Assembly (NCBI RefSeq): GCF_947507565.1
Contig: NC_089187.1
Location: 2,046,001 to 2,110,000 of the forward strand
Length of the DNA stretch: 64,000 bases
DNA from: Oscarella lobularis
Taxonomy: Eukaryota > Porifera > Homoscleromorpha > Homosclerophorida > Oscarellidae
Direction: 5' to 3'
In this document: in pieces, positions 9,963 through 21,639 of the stretch
Numbering within the stretch: the stretch's first letter is position 1
Layout: each line of letters begins with the position of its first letter
Position numbers and translations under genes: made by a program
The notes under the pieces: model-generated
Told to the model about the DNA's origin: nothing
Seen by the model: only the letters and a program-made list of their open reading frames with translations
The model's database searches: none

Positions 9963-10896
9963 ATGGCGGCAGCACCTAAAACGAAACACGTTCGCATTCG
10001 ACGCCATTCGGTCTATTTCTTCGGCTTCACGCTGCGCCAATGCTTCGTCGACGAAGGCAGATCGGTAAGAAAAACGAACGCATGCACGCGGCAAGGGTAG
10101 ACTCTAACTAGGAGACGTTCGGAGAGGGATTGAAAAAATCAAAACACAGTGCGTTCCAAAACCATCTTATGAGATTATACTGTACTACTTGTACCCAGAC
10201 TACGTCCGTGAGGCAGTCATTGCAACAGTGCTCCTTCGTGGCCCGGCTGACTTCGCCGGACTGAGCGTGGGTAAGATGACAACCCAAGGGGTTTTGGCTG
10301 AAATCCGTTCTTGATTTTCTGACGTCATTTTTTTCAAGGCGATGGTGTTCAGAAAGTGAACGGCGTGAGCGTTCGCGGCAAATCTCTTTGTGAAATCTCG
10401 GAACTCATAAAGAATAGGTTAATTAATTAATTAATTAACTAAACGAGCGAGAATTGCCGCCTTTTTGCTCATCTCTTTCTCGCAGTCCTGAAGAACTCGA
10501 CCTCGTCGTCCTCCCTCAGGTGCACGTTCCCGTTTTACAGCAAAGTGCAGATGTGAAAGTTCCTTCGTTCACTTCTTCTCTCCAACGTTCGTCTTCCTCA
10601 AAACGACAGCGAAACGATTCGAATAGGTTTTCCGCCGACGCCGTTGCTGACGAGGTACGTGGGGAGTTCTCTCTGTTCAGGTGTAACACTTTCTCACGGT
10701 TACCTAGCCTATAATCCGTTTTTCAATTGCCCAGGCTACAGCGCCGGCTATGGCACAAGGCGCTTTTAAAGTCCGGACCTCACGGCTCGAATTAAAGAGA
10801 TCAGCACTGCGACCACGTGCCAGCACACCGCCTTTGGTATCAAGCCCTGCAAATCCCCCAAGCGTTGCTACAACTGAACAGTCATCAGCTAGATGA
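9963..10896 (+). CDS. Small PDZ-domain protein 2 of a tandem array
   Basis: The start MAAAPKTKHVRIRRHS aligns with PDZ 1 and PDZ 3. The PDZ core runs through FFGFTLRQCF (binding loop), VLLRGPADFAGLSVG, GVQKVNGVSVRGKS and the helix LCEISELIKN. A longer serine-rich exon (about 10486-10653) follows, then the shared tail RPRASTPPLVSSP ending at 10896. The second exon start is uncertain: an acceptor at 10174 keeps the frame, while the one nearer the homologous position does not. This is the most diverged of the three paralogues. An in-intron TTAATTAA tract lies near 10420. Confidence 0.75.
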
Positions 10897-11302
10897 AAGG
10901 AGCAAGGCGTTGGTTCTGCACTAGGTGTAATTGCTTACGCTTGGTCCAATAAATAATAGAGCTTTTTTCTATTAGCCGTTTGCATTCGTATTGTGACACA
11001 CGGATCAATCTTTTGTCACTATTGTAAACTATGTGGTCTAATTAATTAAGAGACCCTGACGTCACTAAGAGTTCCTGTGCTGCCACTGGAGGGGATCCCC
11101 CTGTTCCCCCTGGGATCTTCCCCCCGACCGAATTTGACTTGTCATTCGTTCATTGACCTCCCGCTCTCGCAAAGGCGCAGGGCGCGATCTCTCGAGAGAA
11201 AGAGAAGTAAGGCGCGCGCGGAAGCATATATGACAGACGTCTATTTACGTTCTGAGACGTCGGTCGCACGTTCACTTATATTCTAATTCAAGACTCTTTT
11301 AG
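10897..11302. other. Intergenic region between PDZ genes 2 and 3
   Basis: No gene is seen. The segment 11090-11220 is the second copy of the leader block described at 9612-9730, including ggaggggatcc and ctcgagagaaagag. The rest is AT-rich and without recognisable structure. Confidence 0.5.
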
Positions 11303-11995
11303 ATGACGACAGAATTCATAACGAAACGCTTTCGCATTCGACGCAATTCGCACGGCGTCTTCGGCTTCTCGCTGAACTACTTCGTAGGCGACGCTGTAAG
11401 AGAAAAGCCAACTTAGTCAAGTCCTTCTATCGATAAATTAATTGGCAGGTGGAGTACGGCACGGTCATTACGGATGTGCTAAGTCGCGGCCCGGCTGACT
11501 GCGCCGGACTCGGCATCGGTAAGACGACTCACGTTCGTGTCAAGGAGAGACCCGTTCTCTGAAATCTGTTGCTCTTCCGCGACACGGTTTTCCGATTGAT
11601 GTCATCATATTTCTTCTATCTCTCCAAGGCAATCGTATTCTGGAAATCAACGGCGTGAGCGTAAGCGGCAAGACCTACGATGAAATCGAGAAGCTCATAA
11701 AGGACAGGTAAAACGAACGAGAATCATTGAGTTTCAGTTTCGACTCAGCTCATGCAGTGGGGACCAACTTGACCTTCTTACAAAATCACGTGCTGCGTTG
11801 AGAGTTAGTTTGGGATATTCCGACACGATCTTCCGCCGTCGGAGCAGCTTTCGGAGCAGCATCATTCCAGTCAGAAAATTGGAAAGAGCAGCACTGCGAC
11901 CACGTGCCAGCACACCGCCTTTAGTATCAACCCCAACGGATCCCCCAAATGTTGCTACAACTGAACAGTTGTCAACTACTGCTATGCCTACCTAA
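11303..11995 (+). CDS. Small PDZ-domain protein 3 of a tandem array
   Basis: Four exons encode a short PDZ protein closely similar to PDZ 1. The start is MTTEFITKRFRIRRNS, the binding loop VFGFSLNYFVGD, the second strand VITDVLSRGPADCAGLGIG, then RILEINGVSVSGKTYDEI. The last exon (from about 11758) carries the shared tail RPRASTPPLVSTP and VATTEQ, ending AMPT at 11995. Intron positions match PDZ 1, so the duplication was DNA-mediated. It lacks the longer linker exon of PDZ 1. Confidence 0.8.
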
Positions 11996-12147
11996 ATAAA
12001 GGGAGTGCATATCATGGATTGAAATTCCTAATCAGTCTTTCATAAAAGGGATTCTGTATATCAGCAATTACTATAGTTAATAGCGCAGTGTATGTCTGCG
12101 ATGCCATTTACAGCATGCAGCTGAGCAAAGGCACAAAAATATAAAGA

Positions 12148-12818
12148 ATGCGATTTACCGGAAGCTCCGAAAGTTCTACTTCTTATAAAATGCAAGCCGA
12201 CGCCGACTCAATCTGCGCCGGACTTAGGGGCTTCCTAAATGCGTCAGTAAGACAGCGCGGAAAAATTACAGAATTAAGAGAAAACTCACAAACAGGTACA
12301 CAGAATAAAAAATGTCAATTAATTAATTATTTGGTCGTAGACCGCTTTGAACGGTTGACGAAGTTTGACGAATCTCCAGTTCAGCTACAGATCAGTTGGA
12401 GCCGGAAAAAAAGGTGAGAGAAGGTATAAAGATATGATGATGTCACATGTTTTCTTTAGACTTCAAAAGGTAAAGGAAGACGAAAGCCAAAGGTCGGACG
12501 ATTTAGAAGAAGACGTAGAAGAAGGCGACGTGATATTGGAACCCGATTCAACAGGTGTGTGCGCACATTAGATAAATACATTAAAGAAATACCTTAATTA
12601 TTTAATTTTTTAATAAAAGAAAACCGCAAACGCTCAGAAATTAGAAGATGAACATTACCGAGTCTTCGCAGTTATTCTACTGGGAATAATTGAAGTGAGC
12701 ACCTATTATTAAATAAAATCAATTTTCTTCTTTTTCTTAGGAAATGAACGTTGTTGAAGAGGAAAGAGTTGAACTTCTCTACTCGTGCATGAATCAGTTC
12801 GTGCGAGATAAGGGATAA
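12148..12818 (+). CDS. Unrecognised spliced gene, acidic middle region
   Basis: Exons at about 12148-12294, 12330-12412, 12460-12556, 12610-12692 and 12740-12818 chain with plausible splice sites. The product starts MRFTGSSESSTSYKMQ, has an acidic stretch (DDLEEDVEEGDVILE) and then a helical region (YRVFAVILLGIIEEMN). The proposed stop is at 12816-12818. Coding-like sequence continues on the same strand at about 12846-12990 (YILFGEYRIRRLRAM) and 13031-13092 (ESSASIGDIGEVKR), so the true 3' end may lie further on, but no phase-compatible donor was found. I do not recognise the family. Confidence 0.45.
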
Positions 12819-13529
12819 GCGAAAGCTTACTCTTATCTATAGTTGATTTGAGTGTCGACTGCACTGTTCCTGATAATCAATATATTCTCTTTGGCGAGTA
12901 CAGGATTCGGCGGCTGAGAGCCATGATGATCCCAAATTTTCTTAGCGTGGAATTTTTTAAGAATTCTGATGGCAAAAAGGAAAACAATGTGTGCTAATAT
13001 TTTATATGAGCACGGGGGAATTTTGAATTAGAAGGTCAAGATGGTTCTGGAAAGTTCAGCTTCAATTGGAGACATTGGTGAAGTCAAAAGGTATTTGTTT
13101 AATTGGTAACATATTTTTTAGTTTGAGTGGGATGTGGTCAATACGGGCTAGTCGCTAGTCACGTGACTTTAGTTCGTGTTGCCAGAAGAAACTGCGCGTG
13201 AAAAGAAGCTGTTTTCGACGTTCATTCTCTTTCTAACGTGCTAAAGAAATGAGGTGAGCAACGTTTGGACTGATTTACCTGCGGGATCCTAATCGCGAGG
13301 GGCCCGGCCCACCCCATGAATCTTATCGTTTCGCCGATCGCTCAACCTTTTGTACGTTCTCTATGGTTCTTTCTGAACTTCGCTTTGCCGCGTGCTGCTG
13401 TAAAACTTCGCTGGGGCCGGGGCCTCTTTTGGGGAATCGTTTATCGTAAGTCGGTTTTAGCTGAGCTCGTACAGTTGACGGTTGAAAATGACCTCAAAAG
13501 CATGAAGTAGATCGGCTCAAAATCCCCCC

Positions 13530-13740
13530 GGTTGCAAATGTCTCAAAACCCAAACCGTTGTAATTAATTAATTTTAATTAAGTAAGTAATTTTACAGTTC
13601 AAAACGACCCGGCTGAAATGTCTCAAAACCCAAAATTAGAAATTTAATTTATTAAATAATGAATTAACTTTTACGGTTCAAAATGTTGAAAATGTCTCAA
13701 AACCTCAAACCGCCGTAATTAATTAATTAATTAATTAATT
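13530..13740. repeat. Short tandem repeats of about 70-80 bp in AT-rich sequence
   Basis: The phrase aatgtctcaaaacc occurs at about 13536, 13617 and 13689. Each is followed by an aattaatta tract and a tttacagttcaaaa or cggttcaaaa phrase. The copies are diverged and the period varies. They adjoin the left arm of the large inverted repeat and may belong to the same element. Confidence 0.55.
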
Positions 13741-13749
13741 CGTGAGCTA

Positions 13750-14875
13750 ATTTAGTTCATGGTTGAAGATGACTTCCAACATGGGTGAAACCGTAAACAA
13801 TACCCCTCCATGAATTGTGAAGTAGTAGAGGTCGCAGTTCAAAATCTTGTTTAGGTATGAAGCTGTGCGGAGAAGGTGGTGGCAATGACAGACGTCACGG
13901 ATGAGAAAGCCTTCGTGAAGAGAAAAAGTCTATATAGAGCAGTTTATTTTACCTTAGAGTACTTTCTTTTGAGTAGGCACTAGTGGAGTAGTTAGTACTA
14001 ACGCGTGTATGAAATAAAGATATTTATCAGCAGAAAGCTTGTTCTCTTGACGAACTCTGGTACACCTGACTCATCTGACTACAGCTCAGCTGCGCCCACG
14101 TATATGATCTTTCTAAATGCCCGGATTAGACGACCACCGCCCCCATTTTCCCAAATTTGAAAAATGGGGGCGGTGGGTCGTTTATTCCGGGCAGTTATGA
14201 CGTTTTATCCGGGATATAAATGCCCGGATTAAACGACCACCGCCCCCATTTTTCAAATTTGGGAAAATGGGGGCGGTGGTCGTCTAATCCGGGCATTTAG
14301 AAAGATCATATACGTGGGCGCAGCAGGGCGCAGCTGTAAGGGGCCAGCTGTACGTCAGGTGAGTCAGGTGAGTCAGGTGTACCAGTTGGTCAAAAAGAGA
14401 ACAAGGCTTCCGCTTATAGATATCTTTATTTCACACACGCGTGAGCACTAAGTACTCCACTGCCTACACAAAGAAACTACTCTATATAATCGTCTGTCTT
14501 CTTCACTACGACTTTATCCATCTGCACTGATCCGAGCAGTTAGCTGACATCAGGTAGGTCGTTGCTTTTGTCCAGCCTGCCTGCGATCTCAAGGAATTGA
14601 GTGGCTCCTGAACATTGCCACCAGTTCTCCGCACAGCTTCATACCTACGGTAAACAAGACCGAGAACTATACATATTATACAGTTCACGGTCATTTTAAA
14701 CTGTTCATGGTTTTCTCTCAAAAAAGACCGCTATAGTTCATGGTTTGGGAGCCATTTTCAACAGCAAACAAGATTTCAACAGTGATCTCTTCCGTGAACA
14801 AAGAAGAGGTTTGGAAGTCATTTTTAGCCGTTACTGGCTTTGGGGCAATTTTCAACCATGAACTATATACAATTG
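13750..14875. mobile_element. Large imperfect inverted repeat (foldback-type element)
   Basis: Two diverged arms face each other. The outer motif agttcatggttga near 13755 answers ttcaaccatgaact near 14860. Further in, tatgaagctgtgcggagaa (about 13857) answers its complement near 14620. The inner arms, from cgcccacgtatatgatcttt at about 14095 to the complement ending about 14320, are almost perfect. Inside lie two nested hairpins built on ccaccgcccccatttt and its complement, around 14127-14280. Both arms carry an outward-reading aaataaag polyadenylation-like signal. The right arm (minus strand, about 14660-14506) has an open exon-like frame containing YEAVRRTGGNVQEPLN; the left arm has its broken counterpart. 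This could be a foldback transposon or an inverted duplication of a small gene's 3' end. Confidence 0.6.
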
Positions 14876-15408
14876 AAATAACTAAGAACAACCCGTTCTA
14901 TAACTGAGTAGGACATACGAAGGAAGACAACGTTTAGACTATAACAGCAGCTCTTGAGAAAAAGAAAAGGTACATTGCCTATTTTATGATCAATTGAACT
15001 AACATACAGTAGCTCCATAGGATGATGATAGGCATCATTCCATTGATTTATCGATTTTAGCTACTTGCATTTCAACGAGACCTACAATTGGAGACTTACC
15101 GTACCTCACTCTACGCCGAACGTTCTTCCTATTCCTATGTGACCGTCCGAATGCAATCCGAAGCGCGCGAGACCGAATTCGCTCGAGAAGATCGAAAGGG
15201 GGCCCCCTTTCGACATCGATCGCTTTTTCGCGTCATCTGAACGACGGGACGACGTTGCTTCGTGATAAAACGACTCCGCTCGCTCGCACAGCGACAACGA
15301 AAGCCTCGTTGACCTGCAACTCGTAAAAGAAACGCGAAAAAGAAAACTCGAAGTTGACGGATGCGCCGTCGCTCAAGTCCCGTAAGTCCTACACGTCACG
15401 CTTACTGT

Positions 15409-16222
15409 ATGACTCTTCCGTACTCTCGCTTCGAAGCGATTATACGTCGCCTAGTTCGAATATCCGACCGAATCGGTGATTCTTGGACGCTCGAACGCGA
15501 TTACGTGAGAGCGAATTATCAAAGAAAAGAAAAATTTAGATTTTTGCTCAAAAGTAGAACACAGAACGATGCTATCTCGCGAAAAAAGTCGTGCAATGCT
15601 CAACTTGCGACGAATCTGCAGAAGTGAATGACGAACCAGTATATATTGATATAGGAAATTGGATCATTAAAAAATTTCCAATATTTTTCAGACCGACATG
15701 TCAGCCTTGCCTGAGAGTAGCGGTGATCTCACTCGTGCAGATTATCACGTGGTGTATAGTACAACATACGAAGTACCTGTCCTATATTTTAATATCGCAC
15801 ATGACAGTAAGACGTGATGTGATCAGCAACAGCACTTAAAGTGACGTTTGCTTCAAAGCAGGCCAACTCCTTTCTCTTGCCGATGTCTGGAAAACGGTAC
15901 CGTCATCATATCAGCAAGGAAATCCGTGGGCATTTATAACCCAAACGGTATTGATTATTATAGAATATTTATTAGTCAAAGTTTTCTTCTTAGGAACACC
16001 CTGTTCTATCACGACCTTACTTCTCTATTCACCCCTGTCACACGGCCACCCTCATGTCAAAAATATCCAAGCCACAATCAGACAAGTAAGAAAATACCAC
16101 AACGAAGCTCCCTGTCATCTTTTCTTTACCGTAGCTACGTTGTCACATGGTTGAGTGCCTATGGACCAGTAGTCAACCTAAAAATACCATTTGATTATAT
16201 GATAGATGACGATGTACTTTAG
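15409..16222 (+). CDS. ATG10: ATG10-like autophagy E2 enzyme
   Basis: Six exons join in phase: 15409-15504, about 15577-15656, about 15693-15791, about 15858-15947, about 15993-16085 and about 16135-16222. The N-terminus MTLPYSRFEAIIRR and the motif RIGDSW match ATG10. Then come YHVVYSTTYEVPVLYF, LLSLADVW and the ITQ-EHPVL segment. The E2-like active site is HPCHTATLMS, so the catalytic cysteine is in the HPC motif. The C-terminus is VVTWLSAYGPVVNLKIPF. ATG10 conjugates ATG12 to ATG5 during autophagosome formation, working in the cytosol after ATG7. An upstream in-frame ATG at 15361 exists, but 15409 fits the family better. The length of about 180 residues is normal. Confidence 0.9.
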
Positions 16223-16280
16223 CAAGTATTTTCAATAGGCGCTTCTGACGTCACATCCTGTACGAGGGGCGTAGCCGGAT

Positions 16281-18386
16281 ATGTCCTCTGACGTCACCTC
16301 CCTTTCAACCCTAAATAAGCATCCCTACTACGATAGAGTCGCCCAAACGGGCCTAATTCCAACATTCGTGGCTATGCTACGACGAACTGGGCAACGCCGA
16401 TTCGCCGTCGCTATGATCGGCACGACAGTCGCCCTCTCGCTCTTCCTTCTCCTCTCCTACGATCCGTTGGGCCTCCAAATCGTCGAATGTCGCGACGAAG
16501 CGTGCCGCGCGACGATACCGCCGCAATTTCTCATCAATCGACGAACGAGCGGCTACGTATTTCGAAACGAGAGCGTCGCGACGACGAGCCAAGGTCGCGC
16601 GCGCCGATTCGTCGTCGTTTTCGACGCGGGAAGCACGGGAACGCGCGTTCACTGCTTCGACTTCGCTCGCGCGCGATCGGGCGACGACGGTAAGGAAGCG
16701 AAAGGGCGCGAAAAACTAAAAATCCGATCGTAGATACAATGTATAAATACAGGAAGGAAGCCGTTCGCGCTCGAAGCGGAGATGTTCGAAAAAATCGAAC
16801 CGGGATTGTCTAGCTATGCGAAAGATCCGAAAGAGGTTCGCTTTCACTTCCACCGTGGATAGAAAAAATATTTTCTATCTACACTTCCACATCCCGTTTC
16901 ATAAATACGTATTAATTAAATTTTTAGGGTGCGGCGTCTATTGTGCCTCTTCTGCGTTTGGCTCAAAATTTCGTACCGGAAGAGTATCACGCGCAAACGC
17001 CCGTTATTCTGAGAGCCACGGCTGGACTGAGGCTATTGTCCGACAACGTTTCGTCTGCCTTACTGCGAGAGGTATGCGAACTAATGAATATTGCATTGGG
17101 GCGTCACCCGCGTTTTTTTCCCCCCCTAAAGGTCGAAGTCGTTATCAACGCTTCGCCGTTTCGACGAGTGAAAGGAGCCGTTGCAATTCTCGACGGAGAG
17201 TCGGAGGGTACGTACATAGGGGGAGAAATTCTGAACTCAAATCAAATATGATTTTATTACAGGATTATTTGCCTGGCTTAGTGTTAATTTTCTCCGAGGT
17301 ACGTACGACATGAACTTTTCCTCTAATATTCACATCATTTCACCTAGGTTCTTTGGGAAAGGACAGTTCCCGAACGGCCGGTATACTCGACCTCGGAGGG
17401 GGCTCAGTTCAAATCGCTGTAGCCCTAGATGACGTACGCACAGACACAAAAAATAACACCAATTTTAATTCTTCTCTCAGAACTCCACTATCGAAGCGAA
17501 CAAGCACCTCGAAATATTCAACAAGCGCTATAGTTTATTTATACAGAGGTAGGTGGATATAGATCGGCGCTAATTTTGTTATACAAATAGGCGTCTTGTC
17601 TAGTTATTTGGGATTGGGTTTGATGAAGGCGAGAGTATCGATTTTGGATGCGACCGATATAGATTTATCCGATCGCGTCGTTACGAGTCCGTGTCTCCCG
17701 AAGGGATCGACGGGACCGTGGGAGTACATGCAGCGCGCCTTCGAGCTCAGAGGCGGCGACGCTAAACCGTCGTCTGGACGCGCGTGTTATACGAAAATTA
17801 ATAACGCCTTATTTGGGCAAAGATCAGGTAATGATTTTTCAAACGCATTTGGATTAATTATTTAATAACGCTTATTAGAGAAAATCTCAATTGCGCCTGA
17901 ACAGACTATGTTCGCCTTTTCGTATTTTTATGACCGAGCTATCGACGCTCAGCTCATAGGTACGCTAAAGTAACTCGTACGTTTACTCTATCTCATTTGA
18001 TTGCTTAGGTCGTTCGATTGGTGGAACGATAACCGTGGAGAAATTCGAGGAGCAATCAAGCGGAGGTACAGTACCTCTTAATCGAGTATGTACATGTACA
18101 AAAATATATGTATCTGCCTTTTAGAGTGTGAAGCGGGCTGTGTTTCCGCGTGTGCTAAGCCGTTCGCCTGCCTCGACATGAGCTACATTACGTCTCTACT
18201 GCAGCACGGGTTCGGCTTTGGAAAATCTCAAAAATTAATCGTAAGGAGCCTGCTATTTCGGGGGCGGGGGAAGGGAGACGTCATTTGGGGTTTTTTTAGT
18301 TGAAAAACAAAATTAATGCCGTTGAAATCAGCTGGGCTCTGGGAGCCGCGCTCTCTCACGTACTGGACGACAAAACGGATGCATAA
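16281..18386 (+). CDS. ENTPD5/6-like nucleoside diphosphatase (apyrase family)
   Basis: About eleven short exons encode a GDA1/CD39-family enzyme. An N-terminal hydrophobic segment (AVAMIGTTVALSLFLLLSY) acts as signal or anchor. Apyrase conserved regions are visible in order: FDAGSTGTRVHCF (ACR1), ATAGLRLL (ACR2), AILDGESEG then FAWLSVN (ACR3), GILDLGGGSVQIA (ACR4) and YLGLGLMKAR (ACR5). A cysteine-bearing C-terminal part (ECEAGCVSACAKPF, SYITSLLQHGFGF) and the last exon ISWALGAALSHVLDDKTDA follow. The single N-terminal span and absence of a C-terminal anchor point to the ENTPD5/6 group of secretory-pathway or secreted NDPases. Start 16281 gives the longest frame; 16374 (MLRRTGQRRFAVAMI) is an alternative. 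It converges on ZNF330 copy A. Its last exon is duplicated at 31505-31603. Confidence 0.88.
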
Positions 18387-18432
18387 AGGACGCGTTTCTA
18401 CTTTCCGATTATGAGATAATAAAACGACCGTG

Positions 18433-19774
<1,342 letters not shown>

Positions 19775-20084
19775 GTTCGATCGATAGCCCGGATGTCCAC
19801 TTAAGAACAAACAAATTGGACGACAAAAAAACACTACAGAGTGAATTACCATAAAAATAAATTTAAAAAACAGCAGAAAAACGGTTGTGTAATTACTACA
19901 CTAAGTGTACCTACCACGTACGTTTTCATACCTTGTACGCATCATTTCTACTGACAACTCACGCAACGTCCGGATTAAAAGTAATAGTGACGATGTTTCG
20001 TTTCGTTATTGGATAATGACTAAGTGCCCGCATACTACATGATGTTTTACGTGTGTGGCTTTTACTTTGCACACTAGGCCTTAC
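19775..20084. other. Intergenic region between ZNF330 A and Roco copy A
   Basis: No gene seen. The left part is the 5' flank of ZNF330 A. The right part, before the Roco stop at 20085, is an AT-rich 3' flank. Confidence 0.4.
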
Positions 20085-21400
20085 CTAATTCTTTAGTTTT
20101 TTCGCCTCAGGCTCAAAGGCTTCCTCGCCATACAGGTCACAACGAATAGAGTGTAGTATTCTCTCCCCATAGACTTCCTTCACAACGTCTTCCAGTTCTG
20201 ACTCGTAAATGGCTCTAGCAAGGTCCCACACCTTACTTTCACCCTTTTGCTTTGTTATCCATTTCTGTAGCATTGCATAGCACTGTTCGTCTTCTTCGGG
20301 GTGAGAACGCGAACACGAGTCAATCTCCGTCTTCGAGAGACCAAGCTGACGGGCCACACGCCTCCAGAAGGACTTGATTTTCAAATACACCGCAATAAGG
20401 TGTTTGTCTTCAACGTTTTCGTCTTTGAACTGTAATTCTGGAGCTGCAACGTAAGAAGTTTTCGCTTCAATGCCAACCGCGTTCACCTCTGCTGGTGCTT
20501 CAACTCGATGTGATGACATCACTTTTTTGTACTTCTCTTGGATGACTCTCTCGCTTATAGATGACTCCGTACAGGCACCCAACACCTTATACACCAGAGG
20601 CTGCTCCGTTTCCGTCTTCCATTTCTCCAACGCTAGTGCAAGGCTCACTTTGTTGCTATGGTTCCCTCGCCGTATTTCCGTCACGGCTTCCGCCGACAAG
20701 AGGAAGCAACAGATCTCTTCCCATTTCGAGCTCGCTCCCGAACAAATCGCCGCAATCAGATCTTTGCACACGACGTCGTCGGGGGCGGGAAAACGGCCTC
20801 CGTGCTCCGGCTCTCCGACTCGGATGCGGCGAGGAAGACGAAGACGGATAATTTGAATGCAAGGAAACGTGGCATCGCGAACTCTTCTGGCTTTTACAAT
20901 TGCGGTGCCGCTCTTGCACGACTTGACGTCGTCCCTTTCGTACACGGCCACCCCCGAACTGAGATTCTCAAGATCGTCGCTGTCCAAATAGCACCATTCC
21001 ATTGGAGTGCCATTCGCTTTATCGCCTCGAACCGACTCGACAGTGCGTTTCACATCTTCGAGCGTATCCTTTGCGACGCATTCGCCTCCTTTCGAACAGC
21101 GCACGATCACATCGACGGCATCGCTTTCATTCGACCAAACGGCTGTGACCGGAGGCCTCAAGTTTGAAGCCGTCTTTCCACAGAATAATGCGATATCCCG
21201 AAATGGCGGCGCAGCGACTTTGAAGAACGGGAAAAAGCGGCGGTGGAATGACCACGGATACTAGAGGAGATCCTCTAGTATCCGTGGAATGACATCCGTC
21301 TGGGGGTGAGAAACTCGGTAGCGGCGACCGCGGTAGACGACCATGTCGTCTCTCTTCTCCCACACCCGGGCCGGTTTGATTCTTTGATTAAGCAAAACAT
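20085..21400 (-). pseudogene. Roco/death-domain gene, 5'-truncated and interrupted (copy A)
   Basis: Homology to the other Roco copies begins abruptly near 21400 (CLIKES motif inside COR) with no Roc GTPase or ankyrin exons upstream. At 21252-21293 a palindromic insertion adds a stop and shifts the frame. Below that, an open frame (21161-20085) of 358 residues encodes the end of COR, a first death-type domain (WEEICCFLLSAEAVTEIRRG) and a second one (FWRRVARQLGLSKTEIDSC, LEDVVKEVYG) with the normal C-terminus. The downstream frame is undamaged, so a shorter product from an internal start remains possible. Copies B and C end just after the first death domain, so copy A alone preserves this double-death arrangement. 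Confidence 0.7.
21252..21287. repeat. Perfect 36-bp palindrome inserted in Roco copy A
   Basis: The arms ccacggatactagagga and tcctctagtatccgtgg are exact complements around a central GA. The flanks tggaatgac (21244-21252 and 21285-21293) form a direct repeat of 9 bases, whereas the paralogues have that sequence once at this place. This looks like a target-site duplication. The net insertion of about 41 bp breaks the frame. Confidence 0.8.
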
Positions 21401-21639
21401 GTCAAGGGTGCGTTCTGGGGAGACTCTCTGGGCGGGCGTCTCCTTGCGCAGCTCTTGTTGCGTCATCGATGCGTAAACCTCGTAAACCCGGCTTAGATAA
21501 CGCGCTCTAGATACCTTGCACCTGGACCATCTGCGCAACCGATTACCGCGGCGTTTTTCTCGTCTCTCCTTGCGTACAGTAGGTTCTCACACGCGCGTCC
21601 GTCTTCTCGCATTGTTATCCGTACATTTGCTGTTAAGGA

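Noticed and set aside
13316-13510. 64-codon plus-strand frame with a hydrophobic start
   Set aside because: No homologue, no conserved splice sites, and it lies next to repeat sequence. A first exon ATGAG at about 13249 with a donor was also considered but is too short to support.
15106-15297. Minus-strand 63-codon frame upstream of ATG10
   Set aside because: No homology is recognised, there is no paralogue in the window and no clear downstream exon. It lies in the ATG10 5' flank and could be chance in GC-rich sequence.
20470-21167. Long plus-strand frames opposite Roco copy A (and equivalents opposite B and C)
   Set aside because: They are antisense shadows; they recur in each copy only because the Roco coding strand is conserved.
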